DNA from: Methanosarcina sp. MTP4
GTDB taxonomy: Archaea > Halobacteriota > Methanosarcinia > Methanosarcinales > Methanosarcinaceae
DNA: 64,000 nt
Assembly (NCBI RefSeq): GCF_000970045.1
Contig: NZ_CP009505.1
Location: 992,001-1,056,000, forward strand
Direction of reading: 5' to 3'
A program made the translations under genes and the position numbers. This document shows positions 44,836 through 53,608 of the stretch, in pieces. Each line of letters begins with the position of its first letter. The stretch's first letter is position 1. The notes under the pieces are model-generated. The model was not told where the DNA came from and did no database searches. It saw nothing but the letters and a program-made list of their open reading frames with translations.

Positions 44836-45926
44836 AAGTTGCAATCTTCCATGACTACATCGGCGCGATAGGGGGAGGAGAGAAACTGGTCCTGACCCTT
44901 GCGAGAGGACTCGGGGCTGATGTCATTACGACGGATGTGGACATGGATTCTGTTAAGAAGATGGGATTTGAGGACATAAATATCATAAGCCTCGGAACTA
45001 CCTTGAAGATGCCACCCTTAAAGCAGATAGATGCTTCTATTAAGTTTGCAACCTCTAATTATTCAAAAGAATACGAATTTTTTATTTTTTCCGGCAACTG
45101 GGCGCCTTTTGCAGCGAAAAAGCATAAACCAAACCTTTATTATTGCCATACGCCTACGAGGGCGTTTTATGACCTTTACGATAATTATTTGAAAAAACAT
45201 TCTTTTTTTATCGCTGTACCATTTGTTATCTGGGTGTATTTCCATAAAAAATTCTCTGAAAATTATCTTGGGCATGTGTGTAAGATTGTAACGAATTCGG
45301 AAAACACAAAAAGAAGAATTAGGAAATATTTGCATAGAGAATCAGAAGTTATCTATCCCCCGATCGATGTTTCAAGATTTAAATTAAAAGAATACGGGGA
45401 TTTCTGGCTCTCGGTAAACCGGCTCTACCCCGAAAAGCGGGTTGAACTGCAAATTGAAGCTTTCAGAAAAATGCCGGACAAAAAACTGCTTGTCGTTGGG
45501 GGATATGCAACAGGGGATCATGCATCCGGATACGCATCAGAGGTCACGGATAATCTCCCTGGGAACATAAAATTACTCGGAAGTGTTTCGGAAGAAAAAC
45601 TTCTTGAATTGTATGCTAGCTGCAAAGGGTTCTTAACGACCGCAATGGATGAGGATTTTGGAATGACACCGGTTGAAGCCATGGCTTCAGGCAAACCTGT
45701 TGTAGCTGTAAAGGAAGGAGGATATCTGGAGAGTGTAAGCGATGGTAAAACAGGAATTCTTACAAAACCATATGTAGAAAACATAATTGAAGCCGTAATA
45801 ACTGTTTCTAAAAATCCTGAAACTTATAAAAACGCATGTATCGAAAGGGCAAAAATGTTTGATAAATCAATATTTGTCAAAAAAATAATTGAAGCTGTGA
45901 ATCAGGTAAAAGACAGTAATAAATAA
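44832..45926 (+). CDS. Family 4 glycosyltransferase with GTG start
   Basis: A 364-residue GT4 starting MKVAIFHDYIGAIGGGEKLV; the GTG overlaps the previous stop. The segment YYCHTPTRAFYDLYDNYL near 99 and the donor-site end TTAMDEDFGMTPVEAMASGK near 275 are typical. This resembles mannosyl or galactosyl GT4s that build membrane-linked glycans. The DNA is richer in A and T than the preceding gene. Confidence 0.88.
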   Translation: MKVAIFHDYIGAIGGGEKLVLTLARGLGADVITTDVDMDSVKKMGFEDINIISLGTTLKMPPLKQIDASIKFATSNYSKEYEFFIFSGNWAPFAAKKHKPNLYYCHTPTRAFYDLYDNYLKKHSFFIAVPFVIWVYFHKKFSENYLGHVCKIVTNSENTKRRIRKYLHRESEVIYPPIDVSRFKLKEYGDFWLSVNRLYPEKRVELQIEAFRKMPDKKLLVVGGYATGDHASGYASEVTDNLPGNIKLLGSVSEEKLLELYASCKGFLTTAMDEDFGMTPVEAMASGKPVVAVKEGGYLESVSDGKTGILTKPYVENIIEAVITVSKNPETYKNACIERAKMFDKSIFVKKIIEAVNQVKDSNK

Positions 45927-45994
45927 TTTAATATTCAATAGGTGTTGTCCTAATAATTATACATAATTACCACTTGAAGTAAGGTTGTGTCCCT

Positions 45995-47098
45995 ATGAGG
46001 TCTTTGATGAATTCAACAAAGAGGTCCGTAATTCTTATTTTAACCATATTATTGATTCCTTCTCCGGTAATAGCAGGTGGAGTAGGAGAAAATCATATAT
46101 TCTTTGATCTTTCAACGGAAGGTTTTTTCGGGCTTCAAAGCAGAGGACCCGCCGGTTTCAGTGAACTTGCAGAAGATCTTGAAAGTTTTGGATATATTGT
46201 GAATGACAATTTTATGAGTAACTCAAACTTTGGTTATTTAGCAGAACCGAGTCTGCATGAATCTGACATTGTTGTAATTATTAATCCAAAAAGAAGTCTT
46301 GACAATATCGAAACTTTATACTTAATGAATTTTGTTGAAAATGGCGGAAATTTGATCGTAATATGTGATTCTCCTGACTCCGTATTCAATTCCAATCTGA
46401 TTCTTGATCCGTATGACATCTATTTCAAACGGGAATATCTTTTGAATACGCACGTTAACATTTCCAGTAACAAATCTATAAATTTAGGCTATTCCATTCC
46501 CCTGGATGAATGGGAAGTTTACACGGGTCATCCGAAGGAATTTGATGAAAATCCTCTCAGATTAAAGGGAATTTCCGAGGTTTCAAGAGACCTGTTCTCT
46601 GAAGAAATATCTGGGGAAGAGTACACAATACTTATGGCAAAAAATTTCCAGCAAGGAAAGGTAATTGCTCTGGGGAACAAGGATTTTCTTACGAACTACA
46701 GATTCAATGAAAATAAAGAGCTTTTGTATTTTATCCTGAATTACATTGAATGTGAAGATGAGGAAGGGATGCAGGGATTGTCATATAACCCTTCCGAACT
46801 TTACATTCCGCTTAAAGATGGAAAAATAAGTTTTGTGGGATTATCCCTGGAAAACAAAAACAATAAAAGCGCCGCATACGTATCTGTGGAAATACCGGGA
46901 ATTCTTAAAGACGTCGTGGTACCCGTTGAAAGTAACTTCACAATAGGCCCGGATGAAATTCTCGATCTTAACTTCCCGTGCCAGAATTTAAGCAGTGAAT
47001 ACTGGTACATCAAAACTAAAATCGCGCTTAAAGTCCGCTACAATGAATTCAGCGAACCCTGTATATATAAAATACCTATCGAGGTAGTCCGTAAATGA
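45995..47098 (+). CDS. Exported protein with DUF4350-like (glutamine amidotransferase-fold) domain
   Basis: A 367-residue protein with an N-terminal signal (SVILILTILLIPSPVIAGG). The region of residues about 27-240 resembles the DUF4350 type of GATase-like fold: FFDLSTEGFFGLQSRGPAGF, SDIVVIINPKRSLDNIETL and FVENGGNLIVICDS. No catalytic Cys-His pair is obvious, so it is probably a binding domain. The last 120 residues look like an immunoglobulin-like beta domain (LYIPLKDGKISFVGLSLENK). It overlaps the next gene by 4 bp (ATGA), and that gene overlaps a GT4 the same way, so the three are one translation unit within the glycan locus. The precise job is unknown. Confidence 0.7.
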   Translation: MRSLMNSTKRSVILILTILLIPSPVIAGGVGENHIFFDLSTEGFFGLQSRGPAGFSELAEDLESFGYIVNDNFMSNSNFGYLAEPSLHESDIVVIINPKRSLDNIETLYLMNFVENGGNLIVICDSPDSVFNSNLILDPYDIYFKREYLLNTHVNISSNKSINLGYSIPLDEWEVYTGHPKEFDENPLRLKGISEVSRDLFSEEISGEEYTILMAKNFQQGKVIALGNKDFLTNYRFNENKELLYFILNYIECEDEEGMQGLSYNPSELYIPLKDGKISFVGLSLENKNNKSAAYVSVEIPGILKDVVVPVESNFTIGPDEILDLNFPCQNLSSEYWYIKTKIALKVRYNEFSEPCIYKIPIEVVRK

Positions 47099-48240
47099 AG
47101 AAATACTCTGTAGTGATTTGCGCTTTGATTCTTTTATCCATGATGATTACAGTGGCTTCAGCTTCTGAAGACATCAGCATCAATTATTATCAGGCAGATA
47201 TCGGGGACGTAAATCGATACTGGTATGGGGAAGGAGAAATCTTTGTCACCGATCTTGGAAATTCTTTTGAACTATACAAAAACGGAAATGAGATCATATC
47301 CTATGCCTCAGAAGCAAATGTAGTTAATGTCTCTGAAGAACAAATCCGATTTCTGGCCGATAAAGATGAGAATGAACTACACGCACTCTTCATGAGTCAA
47401 AAGCCGGGAGGGCACGGTTTATTTACACTTGAGTTTTCGAACCCTTACGTATCTGAAAACGGGAAAAAGAACATAACCATAAGTATTGAAAATGCGGAAA
47501 GGGTCCTTTATCTTAACGGTCCTGTATTTTTTGAAAGAGAAAATATTTATTCGGAAGGTAATTTCAAGATCATCCAGCTTGAAACTTCACAAAAAGACTT
47601 TAAGATCATATACATGACCGAACTTGCCTACGGGCTCTTTTCAAGCATAATCGGGATCTCGGTGTTCGGTTTTGTACTTTTTATTCTGATGATTCTCAGA
47701 AGAAAGGCAATAACGCACAAAATGAAAAAGAGGCTCCAGGCATTAATCAGGAGCTCCCCTATTGGCATTTCTGAAATGGATAACGGGATCGAATTTAAGC
47801 TTAAAAGAAAAAGCTCCCCCTTATTTTCAAATTATATAAAGAAGGAAGATATAGGAAATGGCAAAAGCAACACTTCACTAAATGTTCCCAGGGAGATCAT
47901 TGCAGGCATTTTTGTGCTGATGCTTTCATACATAATTTACAGGTCACTGGTTGCAATGATTACCTCTTATGTTGCGGATATGGGGGCAGTAACCTACCTG
48001 ATCCTGGCGATGCTTGCTGGTGTGAGTTTAATGATGTTCCTCCTGCTTTTAAGCATTGAAAGCGCAAAGGAATTCAACGTAACCATGTCTGTATTTGTGG
48101 GTGGGATTATGCTTGTCATGTTCAGCCGGCTTGGCATTATTATGATTCCTGTGGCAGTCCTCACGGCTCTGGCGGTCTACGGGTTTAGCAAAGCGGTCTT
48201 TCTTAATCTTGATGATCCGGATGAGGAGCCAAATGAATGA
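47095..48240 (+). CDS. Unknown membrane protein with exported N-terminal domain
   Basis: A 381-residue protein that I cannot place in a named family. It has a signal sequence (ALILLSMMITVASASE), about 150 residues outside the membrane, and a membrane segment at about 181-203 (SSIIGISVFGFVLFILMILR). A basic cytoplasmic stretch of about 65 residues follows, then three or four further segments between 262 and 372 (IIAGIFVLMLSYIIY, VTYLILAMLAGVSLMM, VFVGGIMLVMFSRLGIIMI). It is translationally coupled to the DUF4350-like gene before it and to a GT4 after it. It may tether or regulate the assembly machinery, but this is conjecture. Confidence 0.65.
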   Translation: MKKYSVVICALILLSMMITVASASEDISINYYQADIGDVNRYWYGEGEIFVTDLGNSFELYKNGNEIISYASEANVVNVSEEQIRFLADKDENELHALFMSQKPGGHGLFTLEFSNPYVSENGKKNITISIENAERVLYLNGPVFFERENIYSEGNFKIIQLETSQKDFKIIYMTELAYGLFSSIIGISVFGFVLFILMILRRKAITHKMKKRLQALIRSSPIGISEMDNGIEFKLKRKSSPLFSNYIKKEDIGNGKSNTSLNVPREIIAGIFVLMLSYIIYRSLVAMITSYVADMGAVTYLILAMLAGVSLMMFLLLLSIESAKEFNVTMSVFVGGIMLVMFSRLGIIMIPVAVLTALAVYGFSKAVFLNLDDPDEEPNE

Positions 48241-49346
48241 AAATTTTTGCATCAGAAGAAAATCTCCTTATCCCTCTGGGAGGAGGAGAACTTTCTTTTG
48301 AAACACTTATATCCGGGCTCAGTAAAAATAATGAGATATTTACAGTCGGAAAGCACGTAAAAAACCCGCATACAGTACCTTTTCCCTCATCCTCCGTCCG
48401 CCTTTTTGAAACAAATACTCACATGTTCAACAAATACTTCGTTTTTAAACAGCTTGAAGGCTCCTTAAGCCGGAAAATCAAGAACTTTTCCCCGGACCTC
48501 GTCATCACACAGCAGGACTTTGCAGCCCCTACAATAAAAACCGCTTATGAAAAAAAGATACCTTCCATAGTTTTCATGCGAAACTACGAACATATCTGTC
48601 TCTGCGCAAACCCCGACAGCAACTGCAGCAGGAGATGTTCGGTTTGCTATGGCTATTCTTTTCTAAACCCTTACAGGTATTTTGTAGACGCCGTTTTCCG
48701 GTACGAAAAAAAATGGATTTCCAGAGCATCACTTATTATTTCAAATAGTCAGTATATGGCTTCGGTTGTTAAAGATTGGCTTGGTGTGGAATCCCAGGTA
48801 ATCTATCCTTTCGTAAGGGAGATCAGTGTTAGAGCGCAGCATCCTGAATACATCACATTGATCAGCGCCGCAAAGCATAAGGGAATCGGGACCTTTTTGG
48901 AAATTGCAAAAATACTCCCTGATAAAAAATTCCTGGTTGTGGGGCACAATCCCGAATCAATCGATTTTTCAGTTTTTCCCAATATCACATACATGCCCTG
49001 GGCAGCCGATCCCGAAACCTTCTATTCAAAGACAAAAATCCTGCTCGTTCCCTCCCTGTGGCCGGAACCTTTCGGAAGAGTCTGCGTGGAAGCTGCCTTT
49101 TGCGGGATTCCTTCGATTGCAAGCAAAATCGGAGGACTTCCGGAGGCAGTGGGGGAGGGAGGGATATTGATTGATAATTTTAAGGACCCTGAGCAATGGG
49201 TAAAAGCTATCAATCTGCTGGAGAACGATGAGGCATATAGGGAATACTCAGAAAAAGCCAGAATTCATTCCCGAAGATTTACGGTCGAAAACACACTGGG
49301 ACAATTCAAATCCCTGCTCCGGAATACCCTTGCATTAAAAATTTAA
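48237..49346 (+). CDS. Family 4 glycosyltransferase
   Basis: A 369-residue GT4 that overlaps the membrane protein gene by 4 bp. It has PLGGGELSFETLISGLSKNN at the N-terminus. A cysteine-rich insertion, CLCANPDSNCSRRCSVCYGY (five cysteines near residues 121-140), is uncommon for the family and might bind a metal. The donor-site motif is PSLWPEPFGRVCVEAAFCGI near 263. The specific sugar is unknown. The gene ends 16 bp before the convergent flippase gene. Confidence 0.88.
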   Translation: MKIFASEENLLIPLGGGELSFETLISGLSKNNEIFTVGKHVKNPHTVPFPSSSVRLFETNTHMFNKYFVFKQLEGSLSRKIKNFSPDLVITQQDFAAPTIKTAYEKKIPSIVFMRNYEHICLCANPDSNCSRRCSVCYGYSFLNPYRYFVDAVFRYEKKWISRASLIISNSQYMASVVKDWLGVESQVIYPFVREISVRAQHPEYITLISAAKHKGIGTFLEIAKILPDKKFLVVGHNPESIDFSVFPNITYMPWAADPETFYSKTKILLVPSLWPEPFGRVCVEAAFCGIPSIASKIGGLPEAVGEGGILIDNFKDPEQWVKAINLLENDEAYREYSEKARIHSRRFTVENTLGQFKSLLRNTLALKI

Positions 49347-49361
49347 CTTTGCAGGCAGGGG

Positions 49362-50870
49362 TCACTTGACGTCCTGTTTAAGACTCAGATCACCATGAGC
49401 TATTTTTAACAGGTCATTAAAAGATATTGTTTTTGTGAGGTCAAGCAGCACAACGTAAATAAGCACTCCGGATCCGATTGTTAGCACAAGGCCTGGTATG
49501 CCTCCCCCGGAAACAATCATTATGATATGGCAGAGAACTGCCATGACCACTGATGAAGCAACTATCTTGAGATCCTTTATAATTGACTCCCCTTCGATCC
49601 GGATCCGGAAAGCCCTGATTATATAGAGTAGCATTGAAAATGTAAGAACCGCGTGGGAAATTATCCTGGCTAATGCTGCCCCGTAAACTCCGTAAACAGG
49701 GACAAGAGTCCCGAGTAAAAAGAGGTTTAGAAGCATTGCTCCAAAGGTATAGTTCATAAACGTTTTCGCTTTGTTTGCTCCTATAAGATATGCGCCGTTT
49801 AAAACTGCCAGAGTCTTTGTAAGTATGAAAGGGGTTAGTGCCATCAGTATCAGGCCTGAATCCATAAACTCCGGGCCGTATACCTCTGTAACAAAGCTGC
49901 GTGCCACCACCAGCAGGCCGAAAATTACCGGCATCATAAAAAAGAAACCGTTTGTAAGGGTCTGGTTAAAAAGCCTGCTTAAATTTGCTCTGCTTTCTTT
50001 TTTACCGTAAAGGGAAGCCGCAATTGGCATAACTGCTGTTTCAATGGCTGCCACGGGGATTAACAGGTTATCGATTAAACCCACTGCAAGACTGTAATGT
50101 CCTACGTCAGTCGTTTCTCCGAAATATCCAAGGGCAAGGATGTCAAACCTTGTGTACATTATAAAGAATATCGTTGAGAGTAGAATTGGAGGGCTATATC
50201 TAATAATTTCTCCGGTAAGGTTTCTATGGGACCGGTTAATATTTCCCGGTTTAACAACCCCAAAATATACAACGATGGTCAGGATTATGGAAACCGCCAG
50301 GGTCGAGGCAGCATAACCGGCTATAATGCCAGCTACGTCCAGACCCATGTAAATGATTATAACCGTAAATATTAGCTTTAAACCAGCTTCCAGCACGTTT
50401 GCCAGGCAGATCTTCTTAAAGCACTCATACCCCTGAAGCACTGTCTGGTTGAATTCCAGGAAAATGATGGCTGCAAGCAGCAAAGCTCCTATTTTTATGA
50501 CTGGTTCCAGGGTCTCTGTATGAAAGACCCCTGAAAAGACCGGAGCGCCTGCGTAAAGAATGATTAAGCCGGCTAAACCTGAAAGGGCCTTTATTGATAA
50601 TATGCTCTTGTAAGCCCGCTGTATGGACTCCCGATCTTCTCCGAGGTACTGAGATATATGCTTTTGAACGGACCTGTTGATTCCGGCATCGCTTATGACT
50701 GAGGCAAATGCTATGATTGTCAGTGCCAGGGAAAGCTCTCCAAAAGCTTCCGCTCCAAGATACCTGGCCACGATTATCGAGAGCAGGAAAAGGGTAGCAG
50801 AGGATATTGTCCTTCCTATAAATGAATATCTTGTACCTGCAATATTTCTCTGTTCGATATCAGCTGTCAT
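49362..50870 (-). CDS. Polysaccharide flippase (Wzx / MATE-like)
   Basis: A 502-residue integral membrane protein with about fourteen hydrophobic segments and the family start RYSFIGRTISSATLFLLSII. LGAEAFGELSLALTIIAFAS near residue 39 and the central motif of MOP exporters (ILALGYFGETTDVGHYSLAV) are present. It would move lipid-linked glycans across the membrane. Its start codon overlaps the end of the upstream GT39-like gene by 11 bp, so the pair is one operon on the minus strand. Confidence 0.9.
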   Translation of the reverse strand: MTADIEQRNIAGTRYSFIGRTISSATLFLLSIIVARYLGAEAFGELSLALTIIAFASVISDAGINRSVQKHISQYLGEDRESIQRAYKSILSIKALSGLAGLIILYAGAPVFSGVFHTETLEPVIKIGALLLAAIIFLEFNQTVLQGYECFKKICLANVLEAGLKLIFTVIIIYMGLDVAGIIAGYAASTLAVSIILTIVVYFGVVKPGNINRSHRNLTGEIIRYSPPILLSTIFFIMYTRFDILALGYFGETTDVGHYSLAVGLIDNLLIPVAAIETAVMPIAASLYGKKESRANLSRLFNQTLTNGFFFMMPVIFGLLVVARSFVTEVYGPEFMDSGLILMALTPFILTKTLAVLNGAYLIGANKAKTFMNYTFGAMLLNLFLLGTLVPVYGVYGAALARIISHAVLTFSMLLYIIRAFRIRIEGESIIKDLKIVASSVVMAVLCHIIMIVSGGGIPGLVLTIGSGVLIYVVLLDLTKTISFNDLLKIAHGDLSLKQDVK

Positions 50871-52413
50871 TATTATCCTGCTCTGCTTTCTTTTCGAACC
50901 TGTAAACTTTGATTGTATCGTCCGAACCTTCCGGAATAAAGGTCATATTTTCATAGACATATGAAAGAACATCAGGGTCCGTGAAATATGAGTCAAGTTT
51001 CTGGTCCCCGATCACCCACCCGTTTTTCCCTTCAATCTCCTTCCTGAACGCAGGATAGTCTTTGAGAATAAGTGCCCCTGTGTACCGGTCCCTCAACACC
51101 CCTTCGGCATCCTCGAAAGAATAATATTCGTTCTGCCTGAGCCAGTAATCGGTCTGCCCCAGGTAATACAAAGTGCATATGGGCATCGTGCTGAGCACTA
51201 CATCTCCCTCATTTGCATTTTTTTGCACATATTCCGAAGCATACTGCCAGTGGGGATGGGGGTCTTCGAAAGGAATCGGCTGGTAATCATCACATGCAAC
51301 CCTGTAGAGCCCTGCTCCCGTCCGTACCAGAAGGACCGTGATCATGAAAACCAGAAAATATTTTGCAGCCCTTTTGTGCCTGACAGTTTTAATGTATTCC
51401 CACGCTTCAAGAATTCCGTTTGAGGCGAGAGCGATAAACAGAGGAAACGCGAAGAACAGGTACCTTGAATTTTTTGCATCAAGGAAGAGTGTAAGCAGAA
51501 TAAAAGGAACAAAAAAACCCAAAACAAGTAAAGCCCCCTGATTTTCTCTGTTCCCTGCTCCCAGTCCTGATACCAGAACGGAAAAAAAAGCAAATACTGA
51601 GAGTACCGTGAAATACCTGGCAAGTAGCAGAACATAGAAGCCTGTGCCAAATTGCATGCCTATAGGAGCAAAGGCAGGAACAAAAGGAATTTTTGGGAAC
51701 ACTGCAGGAATAAATATCAAAAGCACGGAAAACAGGAAAATAAACCGGATCAGATGATTTCCTTTTTCAAACAGTTTTTTTCCAGATATAAACTTCCCGG
51801 AAACCAAATAAATAAAGTAAGCAAGCCATGTAGCGATAAAGAGTTGATAAAACTGATGAATGTAAGAACTCAGGAACACAACAAGAACCGAAGCCACAAA
51901 AAAAAGTACCATTTTCTTTTTGTTATAAGTACTATTTGCAAGCTTTAAATCAACCTCTCTGAAAAAACCATATCCCAAAAGCAGGAACAAGACGTAAAAA
52001 AACTGCAAAAGGATATACATCCGGGCATTCAAAGCCCAGTGAAGCTGCCACGAAGAGAGAGACAATAGAATAACAGTTAGAAGTGCCGTATTCCGGTCGA
52101 AAGCGTTCTTTACCAGATAGTATGTGGCTACTATCGAAAAAACACCAATCACCAGAAAAGGCAACCTGCCCGTAAGCTCTGAGATCCCGAATAATTTGAA
52201 AGAAGCAGCAACAAGTAAAGTAGTGGGCAGGGAACGTCCGTAAGGAAGCCCTGATGGAAGCATCGGCTGACCGGTTTCAATCATACTTTCAGCCGCAAAG
52301 ACATGGAACATTTCATCGACCCAGAAGTTGAGGGGGTGGACGAACCTGATCAAAGCAAGAATCAGGAAGATAGAAAGAGGAATGAGTATTAGGGGATCTC
52401 TCTTGTTTTTCAT
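50860..52413 (-). CDS. GT39-like membrane glycosyltransferase
   Basis: A 517-residue multispanning protein of the dolichyl-phosphate-sugar-dependent transferase group (ArnT/PMT-like). The first outer loop contains the acidic motif FWVDEMFHVFAAESMIETG at residues 30-48, expected to be catalytic. About ten to twelve membrane segments follow, then a C-terminal domain of about 130 residues outside the membrane (VLSTMPICTLYYLGQTDYWL). Its likely donor is a lipid-linked sugar made by a GT2 such as the one at 42477. It is transcribed with the flippase. Confidence 0.85.
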   Translation of the reverse strand: MKNKRDPLILIPLSIFLILALIRFVHPLNFWVDEMFHVFAAESMIETGQPMLPSGLPYGRSLPTTLLVAASFKLFGISELTGRLPFLVIGVFSIVATYYLVKNAFDRNTALLTVILLSLSSWQLHWALNARMYILLQFFYVLFLLLGYGFFREVDLKLANSTYNKKKMVLFFVASVLVVFLSSYIHQFYQLFIATWLAYFIYLVSGKFISGKKLFEKGNHLIRFIFLFSVLLIFIPAVFPKIPFVPAFAPIGMQFGTGFYVLLLARYFTVLSVFAFFSVLVSGLGAGNRENQGALLVLGFFVPFILLTLFLDAKNSRYLFFAFPLFIALASNGILEAWEYIKTVRHKRAAKYFLVFMITVLLVRTGAGLYRVACDDYQPIPFEDPHPHWQYASEYVQKNANEGDVVLSTMPICTLYYLGQTDYWLRQNEYYSFEDAEGVLRDRYTGALILKDYPAFRKEIEGKNGWVIGDQKLDSYFTDPDVLSYVYENMTFIPEGSDDTIKVYRFEKKAEQDNNDS

Positions 52414-52618
52414 GGCTCGTGGTAATATTCGCCTATTACTTAAAATAATTTAGGGAAGAGTTTCTGTTTTCGTGAGTTAATTGACTGATTCACCAATCAA
52501 ATTTAACGGCAACATGACAAAACTTCAGAGGATGTTTCACTCCCTATTATGTTGTAGTTTTTCTGATGATTTTCCTGATTTGAAATTCCTTCCATTCTTT
52601 TTAAGAATTTGAAATGCA

Positions 52619-53218
52619 CTATAAACTTTTAAAATTAATTTTAAAATTGACCTTCAATGAGTATTGGCTGAAAAGAGAAGCCATAACTATCCAGATATCC
52701 TGAAAAAGCGCACATAAAACCAGAAGTATTAGAGGACTCCTTTTTTCGGCAAACTTTTGGTATATACTTATTATAGCCGGGTACAGGACATAAAACTGAA
52801 GAATCAGGGGTATATACCGCAGGTGCACGTAACTGTTTCCTGAAAAAAGGTTTATGAAAAATTCTTCAACTGAAGGAAATTTCAACTGCCCGTTGAACAA
52901 ATACCGGGGAACAATGAGATAAATCGCAGAAAATATAACATATGGAGGTATAACTGCCCTGGCCCTATTTACAAAAAAAGTTTTCTTTGAAAAGTTGGTC
53001 CCATACTTCAAAGCCAGGACAAAACCCGATACAAATACGAATAAGGGAACAGCAAACCTTACAAATACCTAAAAGATCAGATATGTAATGACCAGAGCGT
53101 TAACCTCGGGAACATATCTAAAATAATCTAAAGTATGAATGGTGATTACTGCAAGTATGGCAAAGGCCCGAAGATAGTAAACTTCTATGATTATTTTGGT
53201 CTGTATTTACAGCTCCAT
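52619..53218 (-). pseudogene. Degenerate acyltransferase 3 (membrane O-acyltransferase) gene
   Basis: Reading the minus strand from ATG 53218: the fourth codon is TAA (53209-53207), then IEVYYLRAFAILAVITIHTL follows in frame, then a TAG (53071-53069). After it comes FVRFAVPLFVFVSGFVLALK and the rest to a stop at 52619. These are the first transmembrane helices and HxH-type loop of acyltransferase 3 proteins, which add acyl groups to surface sugars. The family usually has about 340 residues and ten helices; here only about 195 codons remain, with an early ochre stop, an amber stop and no C-terminus. It is therefore a dead gene rather than another UAG-reading gene. It lies in the AT-rich 1.2-kb gap 52414-53606, otherwise empty except for a doubtful small frame. 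Confidence 0.8.
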
Positions 53219-53398
53219 TATAAAGAATAAATCAATGTAAAAGGACATGACAAATATAAATAGTTCGAAAGTATTATAGATAAAGGGCAACTTATAAGAC
53301 TTCAGACCGGATCAATATTTTGTATTAGAGAAATCAATTGGAAACTGGTACTTTTACAGGTTAGAATGACACCTTTTTTATTATCTTAATTTAAGTTC

Positions 53399-53608
53399 TC
53401 AAATTAACTTTAACTTATAAACTGTTTGACAACCCATAATATCAGAATGAATTAATGGATTAATGGAAGATCTTTTAATTGATATAGAAGACTTTAAATA
53501 ATCCTTATTATCATTTTTAGGAGGATTAGCATATAATTCAAAAAAGAGTTCACTTAAATTTTCAAGTGAAATATTTATCTCATACGTTGGGGTTTCAGTG
53601 TCTGACAT
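53399..53608 (-). CDS. Doubtful 69-residue open frame
   Basis: The frame reads MSDTETPTYEINISLENLSE and is divergent from, and just overlaps, the start of the GT39-like gene at 53607. It has an amphipathic, acidic composition and resembles no family that I know. With AT-rich DNA here, open frames of this length arise by chance. It is listed only because it starts exactly in the divergent intergenic position. Confidence 0.2.
   Translation of the reverse strand: MSDTETPTYEINISLENLSELFFELYANPPKNDNKDYLKSSISIKRSSINPLIHSDIMGCQTVYKLKLI

Noticed and set aside
53069-53071. Amber codon in the acyltransferase 3 remnant as another pyrrolysine site
   Set aside because: The same frame has a TAA at codon 4 and lacks the C-terminal half of the family, so it is a decayed gene.
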